Assembly: GCF_013177675.1 (NCBI RefSeq)
Contig: NZ_CP042652.1
Span: 868,001 to 932,000 of the forward strand
Reading direction: 5' to 3'
Origin: Arcobacter acticola
GTDB taxonomy: Bacteria > Campylobacterota > Campylobacteria > Campylobacterales > Arcobacteraceae
DNA: 64,000 nucleotides
Part shown: positions 18,828 to 27,873 of the stretch, one piece after another
Layout of the letters: each line of letters opens with the position of its first letter
Position numbering within the stretch: position 1 is the first letter of the stretch
Position numbers and translations under genes: made by a program
The notes under the pieces: model-generated
The model's database searches: none
Told to the model about the DNA's origin: nothing
The model's input: only the letters and a program-made list of their open reading frames with translations

Positions 18828-20054
18828 TTAATCAAACTCCATTCGAACTTGAGTTTGTCCAGTAGTTCCAAACTCATAGTCTATTTGCGTTGCAATAGCT
18901 TTGAAATCAACTCCTTGAATAACTTTTAGAGCTTTTAAAATCTCTTTTTTCCCACTTATTAACTCTTTTGATTTTATTCCATGTGATATTGATAAACTAG
19001 CTTCTACAAATGCTGATAATTTATCACATTGTTTTAGAGCAAGTCCATCTATTGCATTGTATCTATCTGAATTATATTTTGATACATCTTCAACTATTTG
19101 AATTTTATCTTCATAAATTTTATTTTCAAACTCTTCTTTTACACCATCATAAAGTCCAAGTATATAAGAAAATTCATCATGTAAACTATCTGGAATATTT
19201 GGAAGAATATCATCTTCGATTTTCTCAATTTCATATTCAGCTATGATATCTGATAACTCATCTACACAGTATTTTACAGGTGTGATAATATCTCGTGTTA
19301 AAGCTTCTGGTAAATCATGAAATAAAGCTGTAAAGAAATTATTTTGCAATCTTTTATCACAAGCATTTACTTCAATAGAAAAAAAGTATCCAAAAATCGC
19401 AACTGTTAACATATGTCCTAAAACTGAAGTTTCAGGAACTCTTGGTGTTTGTGCCCATCTTTTTTGGAATCTTAATCTTCCACTTAAATCTATGATTTTT
19501 GCAAGTTTTTTATTAAGTGCAATTTTTCTCACACCAATTAACTCATAATAATCTTCAATTTCTTCATCTACACTTTTTTTAACATCTTCAATATCATTTA
19601 AAAATTGACTTGTTTGATATACAATAGAAAACTCCCACTTTGTAGCTAAATATGAAGCTGCTTTTAGTATAAATCTCTCTTTTTTATACATTTCAGGATT
19701 TTCTAAATATTCTTGAAATTTTTGTAAAAAGTTTCCATTATCTATATCTTTTAGTGAAGGTGCAAGTTTAGAAATAACCCATGAGTTAATCTCTTTTGAT
19801 TTTTTTTGTAAGGCTTTTCTAAAAACATCAGGTCTTATATCTGTTACAACAACTCGTCTTAAGAACTCAAATATTCCAGCTTCTATTAGGTGTGTGTAGT
19901 TTATGTCTTTTTCAAGTTTAGCAATAAAATATGCGATTATAAACTTGTGTGCTTGTTTATCAAGTTCTACTAGTTCAACCATTCTTGGATAATCATTCCA
20001 TCTTTGAATTGAAGCAGATGTAAATATATAATCAATAATTCTTGGGTTTATCAA
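18828..20054 (-). CDS. HD-domain hydrolase (YfbR-like)
   Basis: A 408-residue protein. The metal-binding HD signature appears as GHMLTVAIFGYFF, then TALFHDLPEALTRDIITPVK, with a downstream Asp in the segment around KQCDKLSAF. This pattern is close to the YfbR/HDDC2 branch, which hydrolyses nucleoside monophosphates. The N-terminal ~190 residues are helical and unassigned. The start is TTG at 20054: AAAGGA lies a few bases upstream, and the TTG overlaps the TGA stop of the 37-residue gene before it. The exact substrate is unknown. Confidence 0.75.
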   Translation of the reverse strand: MINPRIIDYIFTSASIQRWNDYPRMVELVELDKQAHKFIIAYFIAKLEKDINYTHLIEAGIFEFLRRVVVTDIRPDVFRKALQKKSKEINSWVISKLAPSLKDIDNGNFLQKFQEYLENPEMYKKERFILKAASYLATKWEFSIVYQTSQFLNDIEDVKKSVDEEIEDYYELIGVRKIALNKKLAKIIDLSGRLRFQKRWAQTPRVPETSVLGHMLTVAIFGYFFSIEVNACDKRLQNNFFTALFHDLPEALTRDIITPVKYCVDELSDIIAEYEIEKIEDDILPNIPDSLHDEFSYILGLYDGVKEEFENKIYEDKIQIVEDVSKYNSDRYNAIDGLALKQCDKLSAFVEASLSISHGIKSKELISGKKEILKALKVIQGVDFKAIATQIDYEFGTTGQTQVRMEFD

Positions 20055-20164
20055 TTTTTATCCTTTGGCTTTTTCTTTGAGTCATCAAAAAACATCATTT
20101 TTTTACCAAGTAACATTAAAGATACTATTACAAACATCATCAAATAAACTTGCCAATCACTCAT
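20051..20164 (-). CDS. 37-residue membrane microprotein
   Basis: A short gene (MSDWQVYLMMFV start) with one membrane helix of about 16 residues and a basic, acidic-spotted tail ending KKKPKDKN. An AAAAGG ribosome site lies eight bases before the ATG. Its stop overlaps the TTG start of the HD-domain gene, which argues that it is translated and coupled. Function unknown. Confidence 0.5.
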   Translation of the reverse strand: MSDWQVYLMMFVIVSLMLLGKKMMFFDDSKKKPKDKN

Positions 20165-20300
20165 AAATAAGCCTTTTAATTTTCTTTGATTATCTCATAA
20201 TATTGATAAATAGGTACTTAGAATAATTTTGAAATAAATTTGATGCAAAAAGAAAAAACAGATGTATAATTTCGAAAATTTTTTCAAGGAATAAAATAAA

Positions 20301-21281
20301 ATGTCAACTTTGACAATAAGCAATTACACTTTAAAACACTTTGATTTAAAAGCAAAAGCTATTATGGATGAGTATTTAAATTTAATAAATGTAGATGTTA
20401 GTGATTATACTTTTGCAGGAAATTATATTTGGCTTTCAACAGCTACTGGATTTTATACAATTGTAAATGAAACTTTTTGTTTGTTCATTTTAAACTCAGG
20501 TGAGCTAACTATGCTTTTACCTCCTATTGGTAAAAAAGAGAATACTTATGATGCTATGATTCAATGTTTTGAAATTATGAATTCTCATAATAGTAATAGA
20601 AATTATTCGAAAATTGAGTATGTGCATGAAAAGTTATTAGAAGGGTTTGTTGATTATTTAGAAGAGGGTACTTTAGTTTATGAAATGCTAAAAGATTTTA
20701 TAATTGAAAAAAAACTTGTAGATTATATTTATAAAGTCGAAGATTTAATAGATTTAAAAGGTGACTCTTATAAGTCAAAAAGAAATGAAATAAATAGATT
20801 TAGAAATGTCTATCCAAATCATAAAATAGAAATACTAGATAAAGAAAAGCATGGAAGTGCAGTAATGGCACTATTTAATAAATGGGTAAGAGATAGAACT
20901 ACCTATATGCCAAAAGAAGAAGTTGAAGTTTTTATGGATGGTATATATTTTGAAAGATTTGCAATAAAAAGACTTATGAATGATTATAATAATCTAGATA
21001 TTATAGGTCTGGTTATTTATATAGATGATGAAGTAAAAGGTTTCACTGTGGGTGAAAAAATAAATCAACACACAGCAAGTGTAATTATAGAAAAAACAGA
21101 TTTTGAAGTACTTGGATGTGCCCAATTTATTTTTAGAGAATTTACAAAAATATTAAAAGATAAATATGCAGTTGAGTATATAAATGTAGGTGATGATATG
21201 GGATTTGAAAATCTAAAAAAAGTAAAAATGTCATATAGACCAAAAAAATTAGTTCCTAAATATACAATTTATCAAAAATGA
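20301..21281 (+). CDS. DUF2156 protein (aminoacyl lipid transferase-like GNAT fold)
   Basis: A 326-residue protein matching the DUF2156 family, whose fold resembles the catalytic domain of phosphatidylglycerol lysyltransferases and FemX-type aminoacyl transferases. The C-terminal half contains VIYIDDEVKGFTVGEKI and a terminal VEYINVGDDMGFENLKKVKMSYRPKK. No membrane segment is seen, unlike MprF. The substrate is unknown. It overlaps the next GNAT gene by four bases (ATGA), so the pair is one operon. An AAGGAATA ribosome region precedes the ATG. Confidence 0.75.
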   Translation: MSTLTISNYTLKHFDLKAKAIMDEYLNLINVDVSDYTFAGNYIWLSTATGFYTIVNETFCLFILNSGELTMLLPPIGKKENTYDAMIQCFEIMNSHNSNRNYSKIEYVHEKLLEGFVDYLEEGTLVYEMLKDFIIEKKLVDYIYKVEDLIDLKGDSYKSKRNEINRFRNVYPNHKIEILDKEKHGSAVMALFNKWVRDRTTYMPKEEVEVFMDGIYFERFAIKRLMNDYNNLDIIGLVIYIDDEVKGFTVGEKINQHTASVIIEKTDFEVLGCAQFIFREFTKILKDKYAVEYINVGDDMGFENLKKVKMSYRPKKLVPKYTIYQK

Positions 21282-21709
21282 TAAGAAAAGCAAATCTAAA
21301 TGATTTAACTTCTCTTTATGGCATAGAAAGGAATGTTTTTTTTAATGACCCATTTTCTATGACTAAAGAGTCTATAAGATATCATATTTTAAGAAATAGA
21401 TTGTATATTGTAGAAATAGACAATATTATTGCAGGGTATATATTGTGGTTAGAAAGAAAAAAATATTTTAGACTTTATTCTTTAGCAATATCTAATGATT
21501 TTCAAAATAGGGGACTTGCTAAAAAACTTCTTGAATATTCTTTTGAGAATTTATCAAAAGATAATAAAGATTTTTCTTTAGAAGTAAAAGTTTCAAATGA
21601 AAGTGCAATTAATTTATATAAAAAATATGGTTTTGAAATTAAAAAGATTTTAAAAGATTATTATGAGCAGTGTCATGGATATTTGATGTATAAGAAATGT
21701 AAAGCATAG
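21278..21709 (+). CDS. GNAT N-acetyltransferase (RimI-like)
   Basis: A 143-residue acetyl-CoA-dependent acetyltransferase. The CoA loop is visible as QNRGLAKKLLEYSFE (the Q/R-x-x-G-x-A/G motif). It is followed by LEVKVSNESAINLYKKYGFE, typical of RimI-type enzymes that act on protein N-termini. Coupled to the DUF2156 gene through an ATGA overlap. The substrate is not predictable. It ends in a hairpin shared with convergent rpiB. Confidence 0.85.
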   Translation: MIRKANLNDLTSLYGIERNVFFNDPFSMTKESIRYHILRNRLYIVEIDNIIAGYILWLERKKYFRLYSLAISNDFQNRGLAKKLLEYSFENLSKDNKDFSLEVKVSNESAINLYKKYGFEIKKILKDYYEQCHGYLMYKKCKA

Positions 21710-21725
21710 GTTTAAAACCTATGCT
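21703..21725. terminator. Bidirectional terminator, GNAT gene / rpiB
   Basis: AGCATAGGTT pairs with its complement over at least 10 bp with a very short loop. The hairpin overlaps the stop codons of both convergent genes. Confidence 0.65.
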
Positions 21726-22174
21726 CTACAACTTCCCATTTTTCCTAAAGCGTTGATTTTCTCAACTCGACCTGAGTGTCTTCCACCTTCAAATTCTGCT
21801 TTATCCCATGATTTAATAATAGCTTCAATCATTCCATAACCAGAAACTCGCTCACCTAAGCAAATAACATTTGCATCGTTGTGTTTTCTAGCCATTCTTG
21901 CGCTATATTCATTGTGACAAAGTGCTGCTCTAATTCCATCAAATTTATTTGCAGACATACTCATACCAAGTCCTGAACCACAAATTAATATACCCATTGT
22001 TCCTTCATTTTCTAGAACTTTATTACAAACTTTTGCAGCATAATCAGGATAATCAACTCTATCTTTACTAAAAGGTCCTAAATCAACTACTTCATGACCT
22101 CTTTGCTCAAACAGTTCTTTTACATAAGCTTTAATATCAATACCTGCATGATCTGCACCGATAAAATATTTCAT
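21719..22174 (-). CDS. rpiB: Ribose-5-phosphate isomerase B
   Basis: A 151-residue RpiB/LacAB sugar-phosphate isomerase that interconverts ribose-5-phosphate and ribulose-5-phosphate in the pentose phosphate pathway. The N-terminal GADHAGIDIK binds phosphate, and the catalytic Cys is C65 in LICGSGLGMSMSAN. The later CLGERV and HSGRVEKI match the family. It follows lepB on the minus strand with a one-base overlap, so folD, lepB and rpiB form an operon. Confidence 0.95.
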   Translation of the reverse strand: MKYFIGADHAGIDIKAYVKELFEQRGHEVVDLGPFSKDRVDYPDYAAKVCNKVLENEGTMGILICGSGLGMSMSANKFDGIRAALCHNEYSARMARKHNDANVICLGERVSGYGMIEAIIKSWDKAEFEGGRHSGRVEKINALGKMGSCRA

Positions 22175-22959
22175 TAATAAATTCCTTCTTGATGTTCAAT
22201 TTTGAATTTTTCAAAATCTACTGTTTCTTCTAAAGTTTCAACAGTTTTTAAAACTCTATCCCATCTGATCTCTTTGTCTTCACTCCATGAGAAGTAAATA
22301 AACCAAGGTTTTCCAACTATAAATTTGTAAGGAACTGTTCCCCAAAATCTTGAGTCATTTGAATGGTCTCTATTGTCTCCCATCATAAATGTTTCATCTT
22401 CTGGAACAATAATTGGCATCATATTAAATAATTCACTTGGATTCAGGTTATTATCTACTACATTTTCATCATTGTGAATACCTGGATGATCTTTTCTATA
22501 TGGATCTATAACCCATAACTTATCTCCAACTTCAAGTATATTTTCTTTTGGATAGTTTGCTTTTACAAACTCATTTCCTTCTTTTGGGTGAAGTAAAAGA
22601 TGTTTGTCTTTGATAGCAACAATATCACCACCTGTCGCAACTGCTCTTTTTACATAGTGAATTGTTTCATTTTTTGGATATCTAAAAACAACAATATCAC
22701 CTCTTTGTGGTCTTGGTCCTTCGATTAAATGTCCATTGTCATTAAAATCAGGTAAAACTTTTACTTCGATCCAAGGAATTCTTGGAGTTGGAATACCATA
22801 AGAGAATTTTTTTACAAAAAGCATATCACCTATTAAAAGAGTATTTTTCATACTTCCACTTGGAATTACAAATGCTTGTGCAATGAAAAATATAATAGTT
22901 AGAACAATTACTATTGTTCCTGTCCATGAAGATGACCATCTATATAATTTATTTAACAT
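22174..22959 (-). CDS. lepB: Signal peptidase I
   Basis: A 261-residue inner-membrane peptidase that removes signal peptides from secreted proteins. An N-terminal helix (about 12-31) is followed directly by the catalytic serine S36 in IPSGSMKNTLLIGD. The general-base lysine is K104 in HYVKRAVATGGD. Box E is GDNRDHSNDSRFWG. It has only one membrane helix, as in many non-enteric enzymes. It directly follows folD, with adjacent ends, and overlaps rpiB. Confidence 0.97.
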   Translation of the reverse strand: MLNKLYRWSSSWTGTIVIVLTIIFFIAQAFVIPSGSMKNTLLIGDMLFVKKFSYGIPTPRIPWIEVKVLPDFNDNGHLIEGPRPQRGDIVVFRYPKNETIHYVKRAVATGGDIVAIKDKHLLLHPKEGNEFVKANYPKENILEVGDKLWVIDPYRKDHPGIHNDENVVDNNLNPSELFNMMPIIVPEDETFMMGDNRDHSNDSRFWGTVPYKFIVGKPWFIYFSWSEDKEIRWDRVLKTVETLEETVDFEKFKIEHQEGIY

Positions 22960-23820
22960 TTATTTAGCTTCTCTTTTATCTCTTAATTTTGCTGCTTTTA
23001 GAGTATTTTTTAATAACATTCCAATAGTCATTGGTCCAACTCCTCCAGGAACCGGAGTTATATGTGAACATTTAGATTTACAATCTTCAAAATCAGCATC
23101 ACCAACTAATTTCCCTGTATCTAATCTATTAATACCAACATCAATAACAATTGCGCCTTCTTTTATCATATCAGCTTTTAATAAATAGGGAACTCCAACT
23201 GCAATAACAACAATATCAGCAGTTTTCGTATGTGATGCTAAGTCTTTTGTTCTACTATTACAAACAGTAACTGTAGCTTTTGCATTGATTAAAAGTGATG
23301 CCATTGGTTTACCAACGATATCGCTACTTCCGATAACAACTAGATTTTTACCACTTAACTCTATTCCATACTCTTCAAACATTCTCATAACACCAAAAGG
23401 AGTAGCAGGTAAAAAAGAATCAAGATTTGAAACCATTCTTCCTACATTGTAAGGATGGAAACCATCTACATCTTTTAGTGGATTAATTGCTTCTAATACA
23501 ATTGTTGTATCAATATGTTTTGGAAGTGGTAATTGAACTAAGATACCATCAAGTTTAGGATTTTTGTTCATCATTTCAATTGTTTCTAATAACTCTTCTT
23601 GAGTAATGCTATCTGGCATTTCATGAACAACTGAATAAATACCAGCGTTTTTACATGATTTTGCTTTACTAGCTACATACGTAGCACTTGCTGCATCACT
23701 TCCAACTAATATAACAGCTAAACCTGGAGTTATGTGTTTTTCTTCTACTAATTGAGCAACTTCTACTTTAACTTCTTCTTTGATTTTTTCAGATAATGCT
23801 TTTCCATCTAGTAATATCAT
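22960..23820 (-). CDS. folD: Methylenetetrahydrofolate dehydrogenase/cyclohydrolase
   Basis: A 286-residue bifunctional enzyme converting 5,10-methylene- to 10-formyl-tetrahydrofolate. The substrate Lys region is YVASKAKSCKNAG. QLPLPKHID and VDGFHPYN are conserved, and the NADP loop is IGSSDIVGKPMASLL. The C-terminal HITPVPGGVGPMTIGMLL is the family signature. First gene of the folD-lepB-rpiB transcript. The ISAs1 element lies just upstream of its promoter region. Confidence 0.97.
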   Translation of the reverse strand: MILLDGKALSEKIKEEVKVEVAQLVEEKHITPGLAVILVGSDAASATYVASKAKSCKNAGIYSVVHEMPDSITQEELLETIEMMNKNPKLDGILVQLPLPKHIDTTIVLEAINPLKDVDGFHPYNVGRMVSNLDSFLPATPFGVMRMFEEYGIELSGKNLVVIGSSDIVGKPMASLLINAKATVTVCNSRTKDLASHTKTADIVVIAVGVPYLLKADMIKEGAIVIDVGINRLDTGKLVGDADFEDCKSKCSHITPVPGGVGPMTIGMLLKNTLKAAKLRDKREAK

Positions 23821-23895
23821 TGGATTATACCTTGTATTTTGTATTTTATTAAGGTGTCTATATTATCAAAAAATCAATTAATAAAAGTTAAATAA

Positions 23896-25155
23896 TATCC
23901 TCATCCACCAAAAACTCTTAATTAAGTAAATAGATAAAATCAGCTATAATAAGCATAAAAAAGAGATATTATGGCAAATAGATTTAGAGAGAAATTAGCA
24001 GAGAAAAGATCTAAAAAAGGTTATAAGGAAATAGCTTCTAAAAATAGATTATTGCAACTATTAGGTGAGATACCAGATCATAGAAAAGGTCAAGGTAAAC
24101 TTCATAAATTGGAACATATTTTGTTTTTGTCAGTTATTGCACAATTAATGGGAGCAGTTAATTATAAAGAGATATGGGTATGGATTACAAAGCATATTCA
24201 AGATGATAAAATTAAAAAACTTTTAGGTGTAGAGTTTATAAAAACACCAGGAAGAAGTGCTATTGCAGAGATTTTAGCTGAAGTTAATTATCTAGAGTTA
24301 GAAAAAGTTTTTAGAATATGGATAAATGAATTGGTTGATACTTCTAATTTACCACAATTAGCTGTTGATGGTAAAGTTATGAATGGTAGTAGTGTAAATG
24401 CAAAACAATCAACACAAGTACTAAATGCAGTATTAGCAAATAGTGGAATAATATTAGCTCATAAAAAAATTGTAGAAAAATCAAATGAAGTACCCGCATT
24501 AAGAGAACTTATTGATGAATTAGATGATAGCTTTATATATACCTTTGATGCTATGAATAGTAAAAAAAACACTTGATAAAATTGAAAAGACAAATGATAA
24601 TAAGTATTATTCTAAATTAAAAGGAAATCAAAAAAAGCTTTTGCAAAAAGCTATTAAAATATCCGATACACAAATACCTACAGATATCTATATATCTTCG
24701 TTAAAACAAGAAAGTAAATATCTTGTTCAAAGAAAAGTGTCTACTTTTACAAATGATAGTTGCTTTTACCATAATGGAATGACACATATAAAAACTATAA
24801 TTAAAATTGATAAAACAATATACTCAAATAATAAAAAAACAGGTGAGATAAAAGAAATAGTAACAACATCATTTGCAATTGCAAACTTTAAAAATAGTGC
24901 AGAATTTTTCCATAATCTTCAACTCAATCATTGGAAAGTGGAGACAATGCACTTTTATAAAGATAAATCACTTTATGAAGATTTACATACTGCAAATATA
25001 AATCCAATGACTATGACAATATTAAGAAGCTTTGTTATAAATATTCTACACCTAAATAAAGTTAAATCTATCAAAAATCAGTTATTAGAAAACAGATGGG
25101 ATTTAGATACTACTTTAGGATTATTATTAAAAATTTGTTTTTAGTGGATTGGAGT
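23896..25155 (+). mobile_element. ISAs1-family insertion sequence with broken transposase
   Basis: An element of about 1260 bp. The 10-bp direct repeat AGTTAAATAA occurs immediately outside both ends (23886-23895 and 25156-25165) and fits a target duplication. The ends form an imperfect inverted repeat: ATCCTCATCCACCAAAAAC on the left against ACTCCAATCCACTAAAAAC on the right. The transposase is of the ISAs1 type. The element separates folD from rplY and inserts in intergenic DNA without breaking a gene. Confidence 0.8.
23971..25144 (+). pseudogene. ISAs1-family transposase, frameshifted
   Basis: The first part (23971-24576) has the N-terminal HRKGQGKLHKLEHILFLSV and the first catalytic Asp (LAVDGKVMNG), then the second (FTFDAMNSKK). 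It runs into TGA after an A8 run at 24562-24569. The frame continues one base over: reading A7 would give an open frame through 24641-25144, with the third acidic residue in HWKVETMHFYKDKSLYED. So one extra A inactivates the gene unless RNA polymerase slippage or a sequencing indel explains it. Joined, it would be about 390 residues, normal for the family. Confidence 0.82.
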
Positions 25156-25207
25156 AGTTAAATAACTAATCAATACAGACTTAAACAAAAATTTAGTATT
25201 TTTTTTA

Positions 25208-25213
25208 TATAAT
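25208..25213 (+). promoter_or_regulatory. Probable -10 box of rplY-pth operon
   Basis: TATAAT preceded by a T-run, 33 bases before the rplY ATG and downstream of the insertion sequence. The IS therefore leaves this promoter intact. Confidence 0.5.
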
Positions 25214-25245
25214 CACGCCCTAAAATTAAAACACAAAGGATCGTT

Positions 25246-25782
25246 ATGTTAGAGGGTATCATTAGAGATAGTATGACAAAACAAGCAACAAAAACTTTAA
25301 GAAGAAATGGATATTTAATTGCAAATATTTATGGAAAAGGTTTAGAAAACGTTGCAGCAGCATTTAAAAGAAACGAATTTATTAAATTCTTAAGAAACAA
25401 AGAAACTTTAGCATTTGATGTAAATCTTGATGGTACAGTTATTAAAGTTGTAGTTCAAGAATATCAAAAATGTCCATTAACTTCAGAGTTATTACATGTT
25501 GATTTAATGGTTGCACAACCAGGTGTACTTACATCTTACAAAATTCCTGTTAAAACTACAGGTATTGCAAAAGGTCTTAAAAATAAAGGTCTTTTAATGA
25601 CTCATACAAAAAGAGTACCAGTTAAATGTACTTATGAAAACTTACCAAATAACATTACTTTAGATGTTACTAAGTTAGATACAGGTGATAACATCTTAAT
25701 TAGAGATTTAACTTTACCTGCAGGTGTAACTTGTTTCTTAGATCCAAGAGTACCAGTTGTTGGTGTAATTAAAGCTAAATAA
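25246..25782 (+). CDS. rplY: Ribosomal protein bL25 (Ctc/TL5 type)
   Basis: A 178-residue protein of the long bL25 form, which binds 5S rRNA. The N-terminal RNA-binding domain starts with [21 protein letters not shown], close to RDSxxKxxxRxLRxxG in the family. The rest is the C-terminal Ctc-type beta domain (about 95-178). An AAAGGA ribosome site precedes the ATG. It leads a block with pth and the LptF/G permease, a gene order I recall from other Campylobacterota. Confidence 0.95.
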   Translation: MLEGIIRDSMTKQATKTLRRNGYLIANIYGKGLENVAAAFKRNEFIKFLRNKETLAFDVNLDGTVIKVVVQEYQKCPLTSELLHVDLMVAQPGVLTSYKIPVKTTGIAKGLKNKGLLMTHTKRVPVKCTYENLPNNITLDVTKLDTGDNILIRDLTLPAGVTCFLDPRVPVVGVIKAK

Positions 25783-25791
25783 TTAATATTT

Positions 25792-26343
25792 ATGCATTTA
25801 ATTGTAGGTCTTGGTAATATTGGTGAAAAATATCAATTAACAAGACATAATGTAGGATTTATGGTTATCGATGAGATGACCAAAAATCTTGCAACTTCAA
25901 ATATAAATAACTCAAATTTTCAATCTACACTTTTAAAATCAGGCTATAATCTTTTTTCTAAACCAACTACTTTTATGAATAATTCAGGCCTTGCTGTTCA
26001 TGCAATAAAAGAGTATTATAAAATCGATTTAGAAAATATTATTGTAATACATGATGATTTAGATTTACCATTTGGAACTGTAAAGTTTAAAATAGGTGGT
26101 GGTCATGGTGGACATAATGGTTTACGTTCTTTAGATGCTCATATTACAAAAGAGTATATAAGAATTAGAGTTGGTATTGGAAAACCGCAAGATAAAGCTG
26201 ATGTAGCAAATTATGTATTAAGTAATTTTTCAAAAGAAGAATTAAATAAACTAGCAGATATAATAAATCATATTATTGAAGCGATTGAGGCACTTAAAAC
26301 TGAAGATATCGATCTAGTAAAATCTAAATATACATTGAAATAA
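25792..26343 (+). CDS. pth: Peptidyl-tRNA hydrolase
   Basis: A 183-residue enzyme that frees tRNA from stalled peptidyl-tRNA. LIVGLGNIGEKYQLTRHNVGF carries the catalytic His and Asn region. KPTTFMNNSG, VIHDDLDLPFGTVKFK and GGGHGGHNGLRS are all conserved. The gene begins nine bases after rplY and is one base from the next start, so translation is likely coupled along the operon. Length is typical. Confidence 0.96.
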   Translation: MHLIVGLGNIGEKYQLTRHNVGFMVIDEMTKNLATSNINNSNFQSTLLKSGYNLFSKPTTFMNNSGLAVHAIKEYYKIDLENIIVIHDDLDLPFGTVKFKIGGGHGGHNGLRSLDAHITKEYIRIRVGIGKPQDKADVANYVLSNFSKEELNKLADIINHIIEAIEALKTEDIDLVKSKYTLK

Positions 26344-26344
26344 C

Positions 26345-27412
26345 ATGAGCATATTAACTAAATATATTTTAAAAAAGTACCTAATAAATTTTATTATTGT
26401 GCTTATATCATTGGAACTTTTTTTTGTAGGAATAGATTTTTTACAAAACTTTAAAAGTATACCACCTTCAGCTAACTTACAATTACTTTATATTTTATAT
26501 AATGGTTTTTTTACATTAACATTAGCACTTCCTCTATCAATAGTTTTTGGATGGGTTATAACTTTGACTATATTTATCAGAAATAATGAATTTGTAGCTT
26601 TTAATGCACTTGGTGCTACACGAAAAGATATATTTAAACCTGTAGTAAATATTTCAATTTTTTTATTAACAATTCTTATTTTTCTTCAAGTGACACCTTT
26701 GGCATACTCTTATGATCAAAAAAGAAAAATAGTAAACAATCAATATTTTACTAGTTCAAAAAGTGATATTTTTTTAAAATATAATGAATATTATGTGTAT
26801 TTTGAAAAACTATTACCTCTTGAGAAAAGAGCTGAAAACATTCATATATTTAAAATTGATGATATGGATGTAGTAGAAACTATAGTGGGAGAAAAGGCAT
26901 ATTTCCAAAATGATAAATGGTATGTTGTTGATGTTAAAATTATTAAAAAACCAAAAAATATTACTTTAGAAGATTCAAAACTAGATGTTAGATATGAAAA
27001 ATTTTTACATACATTAGATGGATTTAAACCTAATATTTTAGATAATGTTTACGAAGGAAATACAGAGTTTTCGATAATAGATGCTATTTCTGCATTGGTT
27101 TTATTAGACGAGCAAGGGATTAATACTCAAACAATTAGAAGTGTGTTATACAATAAAATTGTTATACCATTTTTTATAATTCCTCTTTTGCTTTTGATTT
27201 ACTCATATGCATCATTAAATAGTAGATTTTTCAATATGGGTAAATTTACATCATTCTCAATTTTTGGAACTTTAATTGTTTGGGGATTCTTTTTTATGTT
27301 ATTCAAATTTACAAATGGTGGTGTGGTTATTCCTGAATTTTCTATCCTTATGCCAATGTTTATTTGGATACTATCTTCAATATATTTTTATAATAAAAAA
27401 ATCAATTCATAA
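26345..27412 (+). CDS. LptF/LptG-type lipopolysaccharide export permease
   Basis: A 355-residue inner-membrane protein of the YjgP/YjgQ family, the membrane part of the Lpt system that moves lipopolysaccharide to the outer membrane. Six membrane helices are visible: three in the first ~120 residues and three in the last ~90. A periplasmic beta-jellyroll domain lies between them. The segment FVAFNALGATRKDIFKPV after helix 2 is the coupling-helix region that contacts the LptB ATPase. LptF or LptG cannot be told apart with confidence. The partner gene is not in the window. Confidence 0.85.
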   Translation: MSILTKYILKKYLINFIIVLISLELFFVGIDFLQNFKSIPPSANLQLLYILYNGFFTLTLALPLSIVFGWVITLTIFIRNNEFVAFNALGATRKDIFKPVVNISIFLLTILIFLQVTPLAYSYDQKRKIVNNQYFTSSKSDIFLKYNEYYVYFEKLLPLEKRAENIHIFKIDDMDVVETIVGEKAYFQNDKWYVVDVKIIKKPKNITLEDSKLDVRYEKFLHTLDGFKPNILDNVYEGNTEFSIIDAISALVLLDEQGINTQTIRSVLYNKIVIPFFIIPLLLLIYSYASLNSRFFNMGKFTSFSIFGTLIVWGFFFMLFKFTNGGVVIPEFSILMPMFIWILSSIYFYNKKINS

Positions 27413-27426
27413 AATAAAGGGTTAAG

Positions 27427-27873
27427 ATGAGATCTCATGTGAAAGCTTACGGAGTTGTTCCTTACTTAATAAAAGATAATGATATTAAGATATTGTTATG
27501 TCGTTCTGTTGCAAGTAAGAATAAATGGGGTTGTTTAAAAGGGACTCTAAATAAAAATGAAAGTGCATATGAGTGTGCAAAAAGAGAATTATTTGAAGAA
27601 AGTTCTTTACATGTAGAAGCTGTATTATATGAAAATTATTTTGAGCAAATTAATATTGATAAAGATATTGGTATTTGGTTAGTTAATGCTGATAATATAG
27701 AAGACCTAGAAAAATACTTTGTTGAAGATATTTTAAAAAGTAATTACTTATCTTGGGAGAATTCTAAGGTTAAATTTTTCTCTTTAAATAATTTACCTAG
27801 AATCAAAAACAAACAGGAAAACTTAATTAAAGAGATTAAGGATTTTTTGAAAAGTAAGAGTCAATTCCATTAG
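27427..27873 (+). CDS. NUDIX hydrolase
   Basis: A 148-residue protein with a Nudix box from GTLNKNE through AKRELFEESSL. It fits G-x5-E-x7-R-E-L-x-E-E, except that the usual Gly near the end is Ser. Such enzymes hydrolyse nucleoside diphosphates linked to other groups, such as dinucleoside polyphosphates or oxidised nucleotides. The substrate is not predictable. Its 3' end overlaps the convergent amidase gene by 38 bases. Confidence 0.85.
   Translation: MRSHVKAYGVVPYLIKDNDIKILLCRSVASKNKWGCLKGTLNKNESAYECAKRELFEESSLHVEAVLYENYFEQINIDKDIGIWLVNADNIEDLEKYFVEDILKSNYLSWENSKVKFFSLNNLPRIKNKQENLIKEIKDFLKSKSQFH

Noticed and set aside
24555-24576. Programmed -1 frameshift at A AAA AAC in the ISAs1 transposase
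   Set aside because: A -1 shift leads to a frame that does not continue the protein; the conserved continuation needs the opposite shift.
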